Counted from the stretch's first letter, positions 43,963 through 53,772 are shown. The stretch is DNA of 64,000 bases from an uncultured Odoribacter sp. (GCA_910578105.1 CAJTPD010000011.1:1-64000); one strand, 5' to 3'. The notes: generated from the letters alone by a model not told the origin. A program made the numbers and translations.

Positions 43963-43993
43963 TTTGCATAAAGTCATTCCTATTGTATTTTTG
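43963..43993 (+). promoter_or_regulatory. Promoter of the metal efflux operon
   Basis: TTTG (43963-43966), exactly 19-nt spacer, TATTTTTG (43986-43993). Start expected near 44000, almost at the first codon. Confidence 0.75.
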
Positions 43994-44008
43994 TAAAATA
44001 AAATGCAA

Positions 44009-44434
44009 ATGATGGGTAAAAAAATCACGGCAATATTCTTTCTGACACTGGCAAGCATGGTTATGCTTGCTTTCACAATCATGCCGCATCACCATCATCA
44101 GGAATATATCTGTTTTAACAACGTTCATTGTGAAAATGAATCTCCGGACGGACAACACAATCATGATTCCGCTCCGATTCATACCAATCATAGTTGTATA
44201 AGAAATCTTTTCCAAACTCAAATCAGCAGGACTCAATCTTTAGAACATTCCTGTTGCGAGGGCCATTGCCATCATTATATAATGGTATTATTTCTTGTAC
44301 CGGACTTATCAGAACTCTCATTGTCTGAACCGGAAAAACAAGCCCTGCCCCACTCTGTCTACAGGGAAAGATTGCACAGTTCGGTCTATATCTCTGACCG
44401 TGCCGGAAGAGCTCCTCCCTATTTTATGATTTAA
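44009..44434 (+). CDS. Histidine-rich membrane-anchored/periplasmic protein (DUF6769-like)
   Basis: 141 aa from the ATG at 44009; the ATG at 44003 is nearly on top of the predicted transcript start. A hydrophobic N-terminal segment (about 4-24) serves as signal/anchor, followed by MPHHHHQ, CFNNVHCEN, a HNHDSAPIHTNHSC stretch and CCEGHCHH, giving many His and Cys ligands. Proteins like this precede CusBA-type genes in other Bacteroidota. First gene of the operon with adaptor, pump and outer-membrane channel; it may sense or buffer the metal. The family name is from memory. Confidence 0.65.
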   Translation: MMGKKITAIFFLTLASMVMLAFTIMPHHHHQEYICFNNVHCENESPDGQHNHDSAPIHTNHSCIRNLFQTQISRTQSLEHSCCEGHCHHYIMVLFLVPDLSELSLSEPEKQALPHSVYRERLHSSVYISDRAGRAPPYFMI

Positions 44435-44531
44435 AAAAGAAAGGCTAAAAGTTTAAAGTTGTTCGGACAAAACTACAACTTACAGGCCAGGAAAATATCA
44501 AAATTCACAGACTCACTTAATAAAAATTACA

Positions 44532-45803
44532 ATGAAACTATTTTTTATAGCATTGACTATTTTGTCTATGTGCTTATACGGATGTAAAAATACAGCAAAA
44601 CACAAACATGCAACAACAGTTCATTCACACGAGGGCAGCTCACACGACCACAAAACCGAAGAACATACTCATTCGCACAAAGACCACAAACACGAGGAAG
44701 AAAACCATAAACATACAGATGCTTGTCACGACCACAATCATGAAAACCACAATCATGAAAACGAAGAAGATAATCACAACGATGAAATCATCTTCACCAA
44801 AGCTCAGGCAGCCAGAACAAATTTCAAGGTAGAAGAGGTACAACCGTCTTCCTTTCACCAAATCATAAAAACTACAGGCCAGATATTACCAGCTCCGGGC
44901 GATGAATCGGTTCTTGTAGCAACCCACAATGGAACCATTTCATACGCAAACAATAAATTAACAACCGGAAGTGCTGTAAAACAAGGCCAGCCGCTTTTTT
45001 ACATTACATCTAAAAATTTGAGCGAAGGAGACTATTATTCCCGAATCCGTGCCAATTATGAAAAAACAAAAGCGGCATACGAACGGGCTCAAAACCTGAT
45101 AAAAGACAAAATTATTTCCCAAAAAGAATACGAAACAATACAACTGGATTACCAAAATGCACAAATTGCTTACGAAGCCATCTCCGGAAAACAATCCTCC
45201 AAAGGAGTCGGAATTACCAGCCCATTGACCGGATATATCAAAAATATTCTTGTCAAAGACGGAGAGTATGTTACAGCAGGACAAACAATAGCTACTGTAT
45301 CTCAAAATAAACGTTTGGTTTTGCGAGCCGATGTTTCCGAAAAGCATTATACAGCATTACCTACAATTCAAAGTGCCAATTTTAAAACTCCTTACGACAA
45401 TCAGATATATGCCCTGTCAGAACTTTCCGGTAAATTGCTGTCAACAGGAAAATCAGCAGAAACCAATACTTTTTTCATTCCGGTTACTTTCGAATTCAAT
45501 AATCAGGGAAACGTTATCCCCGGTTCTTTTGTCGAAATTTATCTGCTTTCTTCTCCATTAGAAAATGTAATCAGCATTCCGGTAAGTGCTTTAACTAACG
45601 AAATGGGACATTTCTACGTCTATAAACAACTGGACGAAGAAGGCTACCAGAAACAAGAAGTAAAAACCGGGGCTAACAATGGCAAATCAGTTCAAATCCT
45701 AAGCGGATTAACCGCAGGCGACCGTGTAGTCACCCTGGGAGCTTATCAGGTAAAAATGGCTTCTGCTTCAGCAGCAATCCCGGGACATTCCCACGAGCAT
45801 TAA
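44532..45803 (+). CDS. RND efflux periplasmic adaptor, CusB-like, with His-rich N-terminus
   Basis: 423 aa lipoprotein (MCLYGC, Cys18). Residues 22-85 contain about 19 histidines alternating with Asp/Glu/Lys, and the C-terminus ends HSHEH: likely metal-binding tails. The membrane-fusion-protein part follows: barrel-sandwich half (TTGQILPAPGDESVLVATHNG), helical hairpin at about 170-218 (YEKTKAAYERAQNLIKDKI), second lipoyl half (GVGITSPLTGYIKNILVKDG) and beta-barrel. It links the inner-membrane pump to the TolC-type channel. 57 nt upstream of the pump gene. Confidence 0.92.
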   Translation: MKLFFIALTILSMCLYGCKNTAKHKHATTVHSHEGSSHDHKTEEHTHSHKDHKHEEENHKHTDACHDHNHENHNHENEEDNHNDEIIFTKAQAARTNFKVEEVQPSSFHQIIKTTGQILPAPGDESVLVATHNGTISYANNKLTTGSAVKQGQPLFYITSKNLSEGDYYSRIRANYEKTKAAYERAQNLIKDKIISQKEYETIQLDYQNAQIAYEAISGKQSSKGVGITSPLTGYIKNILVKDGEYVTAGQTIATVSQNKRLVLRADVSEKHYTALPTIQSANFKTPYDNQIYALSELSGKLLSTGKSAETNTFFIPVTFEFNNQGNVIPGSFVEIYLLSSPLENVISIPVSALTNEMGHFYVYKQLDEEGYQKQEVKTGANNGKSVQILSGLTAGDRVVTLGAYQVKMASASAAIPGHSHEH

Positions 45804-45859
45804 TCCATTTGTCCCGAATCAACTGAATCAGAAATGCAAAACAAACAAATCATTAGATT

Positions 45860-48800
45860 ATGCTGAATAAAATTATACAATATTCACTACACAATCGTTT
45901 GTTGGTAGTGATTGCAGCCATAGCCCTGCTCATTTGGGGAGGCATAACGGCCAAAAACATGGAGGTTGACGTCTTTCCGGACCTGAATGCCCCGACTGTA
46001 GTCGTAATGACCGAGGCACAGGGCATGGCACCGGAAGAAGTGGAACGCCTGGTAACTTTTCCTGTAGAAACAGCAGTAAACGGAGCCACCGATGTCCGAA
46101 GGGTACGCTCCTCTTCCACAACAGGTTTTTCCGTTGTATGGGTTGAGTTTGAATGGGGAACAAACATTTACACGGCCCGTCAAATTGTCTCCGAAAAACT
46201 GGCCACTTTAGGAGACGCCCTACCCAACAATGTTGGTCAACCCACTTTAGGACCGCAATCTTCCATCCTCGGTGAAATGATGATTATTGGTCTTACTGCC
46301 GATTCAACTTCTTTACAGGATTTGAGAACAATTGCAGACTGGACCATTCGTCCCCGTCTTTTGTCCACCGGAGGAGTTGCTCAGGTTGCCGTTATCGGAG
46401 GCGACATCAAAGAATATCAGATTTTACTGTGCCCGGCACGTATGAAACACTACGGCATTAGCCTGGATGAAGTGTTGTCTGCCGTAGAGAATATGAACCA
46501 AAATGCTACCGGAGGTATTCTTTACGAATATGGAAATGAATACATTGTACAGGGAGTAATGACAACCACCCATGCAGAAGAACTAGGGAAGGCCGTCATT
46601 AAAACAATCAACGACTTTCCCGTCACTCTGAACGACATTGCCACAGTACAAATCGGAGCAAAAGCACCTAAATTAGGACTGGCATCTGAAAAAGGCCGGC
46701 CGGCAGTTTTAGTCACTGTGACCAAACAACCCGGAACCAATACGCTGGAACTAACTGACAAACTGGATGGTTCGCTGCAGGAACTTCAGAAAACCCTGCC
46801 CGGAGATGTAAAAATATCAACTGATATTTTCCGCCAGTCGCGATTTATTGAAAGCTCCATCAGCAATATTCAGAAAGCACTGCTCGAAGGTGCCGTCTTT
46901 GTCATTGTTGTGTTATTTTTCTTCTTGATGAATTTCCGGACTACGCTTATCTCACTGGTTGCTTTACCTCTCTCCATGTTAATGGCAATCCTGGTAATGC
47001 ACGCCCTGGGACTCACCATCAATACCATGAGTTTAGGAGGTCTGGCCATTGCCATTGGTTCTCTGGTTGACGACGCCATTGTAGATGTGGAAAATGTTTA
47101 CAAACGATTAAGGGAAAACAGATTAAAACCGAAAGAATATCGCCGCCCAACCCTGGAAATTGTTTATGAAGGTTCTAAAGAAGTCCGGATGCCCATCCTG
47201 AACTCAACACTTATTATTGTCGCCTGTTTTTTACCGTTATTTTTTCTGTCGGGCATGGAAGGACGTATGCTGATTCCGTTAGGAATTGCTTTTGTTGTTG
47301 CTCTGTTTGCTTCGACAGTCATAGCCCTGACTCTAACTCCGGTATTGTGCAGCTATTTACTTACCACAGAAAAAGCACTGCAACAAAGCGAAAAGGAACC
47401 TTTCGTATCAAGAAGCCTGAAAAAAGCCTACCGAAAAGCCCTCCTGTGGGCATTGTCCTATAAAAAAATAGTCATCGGCAGTGCAACCGCACTGCTTATT
47501 GTCGCCCTGGTCATTATGTTCCAGCTCGGCCGGAGTTTTTTGCCGCCTTTTAACGAAGGCTCGCTCACCATCAATGTCAGTACAATGCCCGGTATTTCAT
47601 TGGAAGAATCCGACAAAATGGGACTTCTCGCAGAACAGCTATTGATGGAATTTCCCGAAATTCAAACAGTAGCCCGTAAAACCGGACGTGCAGAACTGGA
47701 CGAACATGCATTAGGCGTTAATACCTCGGAAATAGAAGCTCCTTTCGAACTCAAAGACCGCAACCGGGAAGAATTTCTGGCTGCAGTCCGCAGTAAACTA
47801 GGCAGCATCAAAGGGGCTAATATCGAAATTGGGCAGCCGATTTCTCACCGCATTGATGCCATGTTGTCCGGAACACAGGCAAACATTGCCATCAAACTAT
47901 TCGGACCAGACCTGAATAAATTGTTTAACCTGGGAAATCAAATTAAAAATACCATACACAATATCGACGGTATTGCCGACCTGACCCTGGAACAACAGAT
48001 AGAGCGTCCCCAGTTACAAATTCACCCTAAACGGGATATGTTGGCTAAATATGGCATCACTTTACCGGAATTTTCCGAATTTATCAACGTTGCCTTGTCG
48101 GGCAAAGTCGTTTCCCAAGTGAATGATGACGGCAAAATATTCGACTTAACCGTAAAAGTCAACGACAACAAACGGACCACAATGGAAGAAATCGGGGAAC
48201 TTACCATAGATGCCAATGGCCGGAAAATACCTTTGCAATATGTTGCCGAAATATTGCCCTTATCCGGCCCGAACACCATCAGCCGGGAAAACGTACAGCG
48301 CAAAATTGTCATATCTGCCAATGTTGCCGGCCGCGATTTGAAAGGTGTGGTGAATGACATCCGTGAAACGGTTGGAAACCAAATCAGCCTGCCGGAGGGC
48401 TATCATGTTGAATATGGTGGACAATTCGAAAGTGAAGCAGCCGCCTCCAGAACGCTTTTCCTCACCTCTCTGATTTCCATTTTGCTGATTTTCCTGATTT
48501 TGTACCACGAATTCCGTAGCCTGCCCTTATCCGGCATCATCATGCTGAATTTACCACTGGCCATCATCGGAGGAATCATAGCCATCTGGTTTACATCAGG
48601 TGTCATAAGCATCCCTGCTATTATCGGCTTCATTTCCCTGTTTGGTATTGCCACCCGTAACGGCATTTTACTGGTGTCTCATTACAATCAGTTGCAAAAT
48701 GAAGGCCTGAGCCTGACAGACAGTATTATCCAAGGTTCGTTAGACCGTCTGAATCCCATTCTGATGACTGCTCTCACATCGGCATTGGCTTTGATTCCTC

Positions 48801-48967
48801 TGGCCCTTGGTGGCGACCTGCCCGGAAACGAAATCCAGAGCCCCATGGCGCAAGTGATTTTGGGCGGATTGCTCAGTTCTACACTATTGAACGGGTTTGT
48901 CGTTCCCATTGTATATTATTTGTTAAACAGAAAACAAAAGAATGCGTTGTACCGGAATAACGCATAA
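45860..48967 (+). CDS. Heavy-metal RND efflux pump, CusA/CzcA family
   Basis: 1035 aa inner-membrane proton-driven exporter of metal ions. The layout is standard: TM1 at 15-33, large periplasmic loop, TM2-6, second loop, TM8-12. Family motif FPDLNAPTVVVMTEAQGMAPEEVE follows TM1. The TM4 proton-relay region reads GSLVDDAIVDVEN (400-412), with Asp404, Asp405, Asp409 and Glu411, which is not clearly the CzcA (Zn/Co/Cd) or the CusA (Cu/Ag) version, so the metal is not assigned. It is the core of a four-gene operon. Confidence 0.94.
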   Translation: MLNKIIQYSLHNRLLVVIAAIALLIWGGITAKNMEVDVFPDLNAPTVVVMTEAQGMAPEEVERLVTFPVETAVNGATDVRRVRSSSTTGFSVVWVEFEWGTNIYTARQIVSEKLATLGDALPNNVGQPTLGPQSSILGEMMIIGLTADSTSLQDLRTIADWTIRPRLLSTGGVAQVAVIGGDIKEYQILLCPARMKHYGISLDEVLSAVENMNQNATGGILYEYGNEYIVQGVMTTTHAEELGKAVIKTINDFPVTLNDIATVQIGAKAPKLGLASEKGRPAVLVTVTKQPGTNTLELTDKLDGSLQELQKTLPGDVKISTDIFRQSRFIESSISNIQKALLEGAVFVIVVLFFFLMNFRTTLISLVALPLSMLMAILVMHALGLTINTMSLGGLAIAIGSLVDDAIVDVENVYKRLRENRLKPKEYRRPTLEIVYEGSKEVRMPILNSTLIIVACFLPLFFLSGMEGRMLIPLGIAFVVALFASTVIALTLTPVLCSYLLTTEKALQQSEKEPFVSRSLKKAYRKALLWALSYKKIVIGSATALLIVALVIMFQLGRSFLPPFNEGSLTINVSTMPGISLEESDKMGLLAEQLLMEFPEIQTVARKTGRAELDEHALGVNTSEIEAPFELKDRNREEFLAAVRSKLGSIKGANIEIGQPISHRIDAMLSGTQANIAIKLFGPDLNKLFNLGNQIKNTIHNIDGIADLTLEQQIERPQLQIHPKRDMLAKYGITLPEFSEFINVALSGKVVSQVNDDGKIFDLTVKVNDNKRTTMEEIGELTIDANGRKIPLQYVAEILPLSGPNTISRENVQRKIVISANVAGRDLKGVVNDIRETVGNQISLPEGYHVEYGGQFESEAAASRTLFLTSLISILLIFLILYHEFRSLPLSGIIMLNLPLAIIGGIIAIWFTSGVISIPAIIGFISLFGIATRNGILLVSHYNQLQNEGLSLTDSIIQGSLDRLNPILMTALTSALALIPLALGGDLPGNEIQSPMAQVILGGLLSSTLLNGFVVPIVYYLLNRKQKNALYRNNA

Positions 48968-48978
48968 AAAACAATATT

Positions 48979-50160
48979 ATGAAACGAAAATTCTTAATAA
49001 TAACCTTACTTCTTGCCTGCTACGGCCTGACTTTCGCACAATCAGGCATCACTGAGGTTTTGAAAAGCATCGAAACAAACAATAAAGCACTTCAAGCCGG
49101 TCAACGGTTAAACGAAAGCCAGAAGTTAGGAGCACGGATAGGCAATTATTTGCCAAACCCGACCGTTGAACTCAATCAATTGTGGGCAGACAGAAGTGTC
49201 GGAGGAAATGTAAATGAGTTGGCAGTGGTACAAGCATTTGACTTTCCGACAGTTTATACCAATAAAAATAAATTGGCAAAATTGAAAGCCAACACCTCAG
49301 ACTGTCAATATGCCATTACCCGCCAACAAATCTTGTTAAATGCACAACAAGTTTGTCAAGAAATCATATTCCTGCACAAACAAAAACAACTATTAGACAG
49401 CCGGTTGAAAAATGCACAACAATTAGAAAAATTCTATAACCAGCGTTTAGCAACCGGAGATGCAAACCAATTGGAATACAATAAAATTCTTCTGGAAAAA
49501 ATCAATGCCCAAAATGCCAGCCGGCAAAATGAGTCTGCTATCCGTTCCCGGCAAGAACAATTGCAAGCTTTAAATGGCGGAATGCCTATCACGTTTAACG
49601 ACACGGAATATACTGATGTATCCGTATTGCCAGAATATTCCAGTCTGGAAGCCGATTACATGGCAGCCGACCCGACCTTGAAAAGTCTGCTCGGCGAATC
49701 GGAGGCTGCTCAAAGAGAAATCAAAGTGAATCGTGCTCTCTCACTACCAAAATTTGACATCGGCTACCGGCGGAACGGAGGCAGTGACAACAAAATGAAC
49801 GGCTTTCGCATCGGTATGTCCATTCCATTGTGGGAAAATAAGAATACCGTAAAACAAGCCAAAGCGCAGGCAGAATATACGGCATTGAATGTTGAAAACA
49901 ACACCCAAACTTTAAAAGCCACCCTTCACGAACTTTATTTACAAGCCAAATCACTTCAAATCTCCAAAGATGAATATGCAGCCACCCTCAATTCTCAACG
50001 GAATGAAGAACTTCTAAATAAAGCACTCGAAAACGGCCAAATCTCCATGATTGATTATTTCGTGGAAATAACCATACTCTACGACAGTATTCAAAACTTT
50101 CTGGACATAGAAAAAGAATACCACAACCTGGTTGCACAATTATTGCAATACCAGCTCTGA
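48979..50160 (+). CDS. TolC-family outer-membrane channel (CusC-like)
   Basis: 393 aa with a signal peptide (1-20, ending TFAQ). Long amphipathic helices with heptad spacing (QRLNESQKLGARIGNYLPNP; QLEKFYNQRLATGDANQLEY) appear twice, as in the duplicated OEP domain of TolC. It has no lipoprotein cysteine, unlike CusC. It starts 11 nt after the pump stop, completing the tripartite exporter. A 20-bp hairpin terminates the operon. Confidence 0.9.
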   Translation: MKRKFLIITLLLACYGLTFAQSGITEVLKSIETNNKALQAGQRLNESQKLGARIGNYLPNPTVELNQLWADRSVGGNVNELAVVQAFDFPTVYTNKNKLAKLKANTSDCQYAITRQQILLNAQQVCQEIIFLHKQKQLLDSRLKNAQQLEKFYNQRLATGDANQLEYNKILLEKINAQNASRQNESAIRSRQEQLQALNGGMPITFNDTEYTDVSVLPEYSSLEADYMAADPTLKSLLGESEAAQREIKVNRALSLPKFDIGYRRNGGSDNKMNGFRIGMSIPLWENKNTVKQAKAQAEYTALNVENNTQTLKATLHELYLQAKSLQISKDEYAATLNSQRNEELLNKALENGQISMIDYFVEITILYDSIQNFLDIEKEYHNLVAQLLQYQL

Positions 50161-50185
50161 CGGCAAATAAGTAACAATGAGTGAT

Positions 50186-50246
50186 GAACGATGAATGATT
50201 ATAACCTTTTCCCTGAAAAGTTATAATCATTCATCGTTCCTTTCTT
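50186..50246 (+). terminator. Long-stem terminator of the efflux operon
   Basis: Perfect 20-bp inverted repeat, 50186-50205 against 50220-50239 (begins GAACGATGAATG), 14-nt loop, followed by CTTTCTTTTAA. The stem is unusually long for this window. Confidence 0.75.
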
Positions 50247-50396
50247 TTAATCATTGATATAATCCCATCTATTTTTCCGCATCTTAAAAACATCAAATCA
50301 ATCACTTGATTTATTATCCGAAAAACTCTCAGTTTAGCAACAAAGCTATTACCCCCCGCTAAATAAAAAATTGAATTCAATATTAAAATTTTATCA

Positions 50397-50404
50397 TATA
50401 TTTG
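50397..50404 (+). promoter_or_regulatory. Candidate promoter box of the metalloprotease operon
   Basis: TATATTTG 42 nt before the start codon. The nearest upstream TTG (50371-50373) is at 23 nt, longer than usual. Confidence 0.45.
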
Positions 50405-50445
50405 CGCAATTTTTATAAAAGATGGTGCAATTTGACTTTGCAAAA

Positions 50446-51546
50446 ATGAATTTAAAACAAATATTCATAACGTTTGCATTCAGTTTTATTTTCTGGATGT
50501 GTTCAAACAACGAGCCAACCGCAGAACTTCTGGAAGCATTCGGAACTCCTCCGGTAGTAAACAAAATCACTTCACAAGAATTTCTGGAGCAAGGAGAAGC
50601 CATATTCGAAGATGGCGAGGACATAGAAAAAACCGTATCGTCCGAACGGATTTTTTATGTACAAAAGCCTGTTTATGCTGAAATTAAAAACGGAAAACTC
50701 CGTATATTCAACGCAATGGCCTGTCATTTTAAAGAGGTAAACCTATGGCTTACCATGCCGGAAATGCGTGACACACTTTTATTAATGAAGTTTGAAGAAA
50801 TTCCTGGTTTCTATGAACTGAATATGGATTCTCCGTTAAAAATGGGAGAAAAGATATATTCCTCCAAAAGTGGGCAACCTATCCGTACCAATAATTTTGC
50901 ACTATTAGCCCCCAGCCAGTTTGAATTACATCTGGAGTGTAAAGATTCTGTATTCAACATGCTTAAAAGTATCAAAATGAAGACTAAGGTTCAAATGGGA
51001 AAATACGGACATGGCAATTGGGGATTGATGACCCCCAATGCCGCACGTTATTACGCCACTTCAGTAATCAATATGGCAGTTATGTTCAGTTCTGATATAT
51101 TCCGCGACTCACTGATAAATTATCAGGGTAGTATCCATGGAAACGACGGAGCAACAGAAATTGACCGGGAAGCCTTACTAAAAGCTATTTTAAATAAAAA
51201 CAAACTTCTGTTCGGAGTAGTAACAGGTCCGGGAATTGCCGGCCTGGGAGGTGGTGAATCCCTCGGAGTACGTGAAGAGGAAATGCCGGGATTTTTCTAT
51301 CAAAACCGGGTAAACATTAGTTGCAACTGGATACTTCATGTTTGGATACATGAGTTCGGACATGCTTTAGGCTACGGACACTCAAGCAGTTTATGTTATG
51401 GGTCGGTTCCGGACAAAATCGTTCCGAATGTATATCGTTACATGATGAAAAACAAAATGTTACCCTACATTATTAATCCATTTAAACATTACAACGATTA
51501 CAATCCGGATAATCATAATACAGACAAGTCAAATACAGAATTATGA
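50446..51546 (+). CDS. Lipoprotein zinc metalloprotease (HExxHxxGxxH)
   Basis: 366 aa from the ATG at 50446; the frame opens 8 codons earlier. Lipoprotein signal MNLKQIFITFAFSFIFWMC (Cys19). The metal site WIHEFGHALGYGH is at 301-312 (His302, Glu303, His306, His312; codons at 51349-51381), the gluzincin/metzincin-type extended zinc motif. No obvious Met-turn follows; SSSLCYG lies right after the third His. Residues 60-200 are beta-rich (VYAEIKNGKLRIFNAM), without recognised domain. I do not recognise the exact peptidase family. Overlaps the next gene by 4 nt (ATGA), so the three lipoprotein genes form one operon. Confidence 0.75.
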   Translation: MNLKQIFITFAFSFIFWMCSNNEPTAELLEAFGTPPVVNKITSQEFLEQGEAIFEDGEDIEKTVSSERIFYVQKPVYAEIKNGKLRIFNAMACHFKEVNLWLTMPEMRDTLLLMKFEEIPGFYELNMDSPLKMGEKIYSSKSGQPIRTNNFALLAPSQFELHLECKDSVFNMLKSIKMKTKVQMGKYGHGNWGLMTPNAARYYATSVINMAVMFSSDIFRDSLINYQGSIHGNDGATEIDREALLKAILNKNKLLFGVVTGPGIAGLGGGESLGVREEEMPGFFYQNRVNISCNWILHVWIHEFGHALGYGHSSSLCYGSVPDKIVPNVYRYMMKNKMLPYIINPFKHYNDYNPDNHNTDKSNTEL

Positions 51547-52553
51547 TAAAATATTATTCATATGTCCTGACCTTTATCCAGCTTTTTATGCTGACTGGAT
51601 GTAATAAAGACAATAACCGGGAATTTCCTTTTACAACCACCTCCATTCTTACATTTGCCTACGAACGGCTATGGGAAGGAGAGGACATCAATGGTCTGGA
51701 CCCTTCAACCTATAATCCCGTAAGTGTATGTCAGTCGGGCGATACCTTATTTATCGCCAATCGGGCAAATGAAGCAGATGGAATAATAATACTGAAAATT
51801 TCAACGGGAGAATTACTGAAATTCCTTACTGAATGGAATTATAACGGACAACCCGAAAAATTCGACAATCAAATAATAGACGTAGCAGTAAATGCTGATT
51901 ACATCTTTGTTGTCAATCGCTCATCGCGTATAGATATGTTCAACCGGAAAGACTATTCTTATGTAACAACAATCGGTCGTACCGGCTGGCAACATAGTTC
52001 ATTACTGCAATGCGAATCAATGGAAATTTTTGGCGACAAATTATTTATCCGGGATAAACGACGGGTAAAAGTAGTGAATTTATCCGACTGTACTCCTGAA
52101 AACCGTTTTAAGGTTCCTATTTTTGCCGAAAGCAGAGACAGCACTAATGAAAATGTGGGCTTTAAATTAGAAACGGTTGCCAGTCATAATCAACTTATTT
52201 ACGTCACTGATTACCAGACTTCAAAAATACTGGTCATCAATCCTGCCAGCGTAACCGAAAAAGGTGCCCCGATTTCATTTATCCGTTCCTACCGGATGAA
52301 TAACAAACCCTTAAGCATGGATTTTTACAAAAACAAAATGTATGTGGTCTGTGAAAACAATACCATAGTTTGCATAAATCCCGAAACAGGAGAAATTATA
52401 TCCACCTATACAGCTTTTGCCGGAGGCAAATCCTGGGGAAATCCGGGACGCATTTGCTTTTCAGGCGAGACATTCTATCTCACAGGACGTAATACACCAA
52501 GTGATCTCCACCAAGGAAGAATAATGAATGCCGAAATTTCTGAACTTGACTAA
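51543..52553 (+). CDS. Beta-propeller-like lipoprotein 1
   Basis: 336 aa, lipobox FMLTGC (Cys20). Repeated four-strand blades such as SGDTLFIANRANEADGIIIL, ADYIFVVNRSSRIDMFNR and NQLIYVTDYQTSKILVINP resemble NHL/YncE-type beta-propellers. No catalytic residues stand out. Its middle is homologous to the next protein (SRIDMFNR/SRINVFDR, TTIGRT/NVIGRT, IRDKRR/VRDKNT). The start overlaps the protease stop codon, implying coupled translation and a shared job on the cell surface, perhaps ligand or substrate capture. Confidence 0.7.
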   Translation: MIKYYSYVLTFIQLFMLTGCNKDNNREFPFTTTSILTFAYERLWEGEDINGLDPSTYNPVSVCQSGDTLFIANRANEADGIIILKISTGELLKFLTEWNYNGQPEKFDNQIIDVAVNADYIFVVNRSSRIDMFNRKDYSYVTTIGRTGWQHSSLLQCESMEIFGDKLFIRDKRRVKVVNLSDCTPENRFKVPIFAESRDSTNENVGFKLETVASHNQLIYVTDYQTSKILVINPASVTEKGAPISFIRSYRMNNKPLSMDFYKNKMYVVCENNTIVCINPETGEIISTYTAFAGGKSWGNPGRICFSGETFYLTGRNTPSDLHQGRIMNAEISELD

Positions 52554-52565
52554 AAATATTTATTT

Positions 52566-53570
52566 ATGCAACTAAAAAATACAGTCCTCACATTCCTGAC
52601 CATAGCACTATCAGCCTGTTCAAATGACGATAACGGACGAACGGATGAAATCCCTGCACCTGAGCTTCCTGTTTACACAGTCTTTACAGATGAAGGCGAA
52701 ATGAACATTACAGGCAGCGATCCGACAATGTTTAGTGCTAATTCCTTACGAATCAAAGGGGATACACTCTTTGTTGCCAACAATCACGCTAATGACCGGT
52801 CCATATATGTTATGAACCTTTCAACAGGTCAGCAAATCGGCAAAATCAGCGAATGGACACGCGGTGAAATTTTAGAAAATTTTGATGCCCAAATCGGAGA
52901 CATCGCTGTCACAGAACGATATATTTATGTCGGAATGTACAACTCACGCATCAATGTATTCGACCGCCAAACCTTAAAATACATCAACGTCATCGGACGC
53001 ACCAACGGACAATGGGGAAATGATATCTACAGTATGACTCATTGCTATGGGATGCGTGAAAGTGGCAACCGGCTAATGGTACGTGATAAAAACACCATCC
53101 GGGGATACTGGATTTATGAAACCGTAACAGAACCGGCCTCCGCTGTTCCCTGGCTCGGAAAAGTACAGGTAAACATAGGCTACGATTATAATCCTCAGAT
53201 TCATAGTATGGCAGAATATAAAGGACAGATGTTCCTTACCGATGTGTACAACAAAAGCCTGCAAGTATTTACCCCCGCTAAAATGGAAATCGTATTCGGA
53301 GAAACCACAGATATAAAAGCCGATACAGTATTCTCCCTGTCAGAACAACCCATTGGTCTTGTGGCTTATGGAGACGACCTGTTAATGAGTACGCAAAAGA
53401 GCAATAAAATACTCCGCTACAACCCCACAACCGGAACATTAATCGATACGTTAGCCATATTTGACGAGCGTCAAATCGGACGGATGGAAATAGCCGGAGA
53501 ATATTTATATTACATAGACCTCAAAACAAATAAACTGATGAGAGCGCATGGACAACTGCCCCGGAATTAA
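52566..53570 (+). CDS. Beta-propeller-like lipoprotein 2
   Basis: 334 aa, lipobox ALSAC (Cys18) followed by an acidic linker (SNDDNGRTDE), typical of surface-exposed Bacteroidota lipoproteins. The blades (GDTLFVANNHANDRSIYVMN, ERYIYVGMYNSRINVFDR, DDLLMSTQKSNKILRYNP) are paralogous to propeller 1. The neighbouring gene lies 12 nt upstream. The two arose by duplication but differ widely, so each probably has its own ligand. Confidence 0.7.
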   Translation: MQLKNTVLTFLTIALSACSNDDNGRTDEIPAPELPVYTVFTDEGEMNITGSDPTMFSANSLRIKGDTLFVANNHANDRSIYVMNLSTGQQIGKISEWTRGEILENFDAQIGDIAVTERYIYVGMYNSRINVFDRQTLKYINVIGRTNGQWGNDIYSMTHCYGMRESGNRLMVRDKNTIRGYWIYETVTEPASAVPWLGKVQVNIGYDYNPQIHSMAEYKGQMFLTDVYNKSLQVFTPAKMEIVFGETTDIKADTVFSLSEQPIGLVAYGDDLLMSTQKSNKILRYNPTTGTLIDTLAIFDERQIGRMEIAGEYLYYIDLKTNKLMRAHGQLPRN

Positions 53571-53679
53571 AAAAAAGCACTATAAATACAACACTTAATT
53601 CCATATGCTTCAATTTTTCACGCAGCAGTTTACAAATCTGCAATATGTGGATTGACATTATCATCCTCATGAAATAAAC

Positions 53680-53705
53680 ACTCCCGGCGGCAATACACCG
53701 GGAGT
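53680..53705. terminator. Hairpin between propeller 2 and HAD genes
   Basis: 8-bp stem ACTCCCGG (53680-53687) / CCGGGAGT (53698-53705) between convergent genes; tails are only moderately T-rich. Confidence 0.55.
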
Positions 53706-53772
53706 TGATTTATAGCTTCAGGCAATAACCTGACAAGTTTCTTTTTCCAGCAAAAATTGAATTATAACACAA

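Noticed and set aside
45853..46183. Three overlapping antisense frames at the start of the efflux pump gene
   Set aside because: Shadows of a conserved coding sequence.
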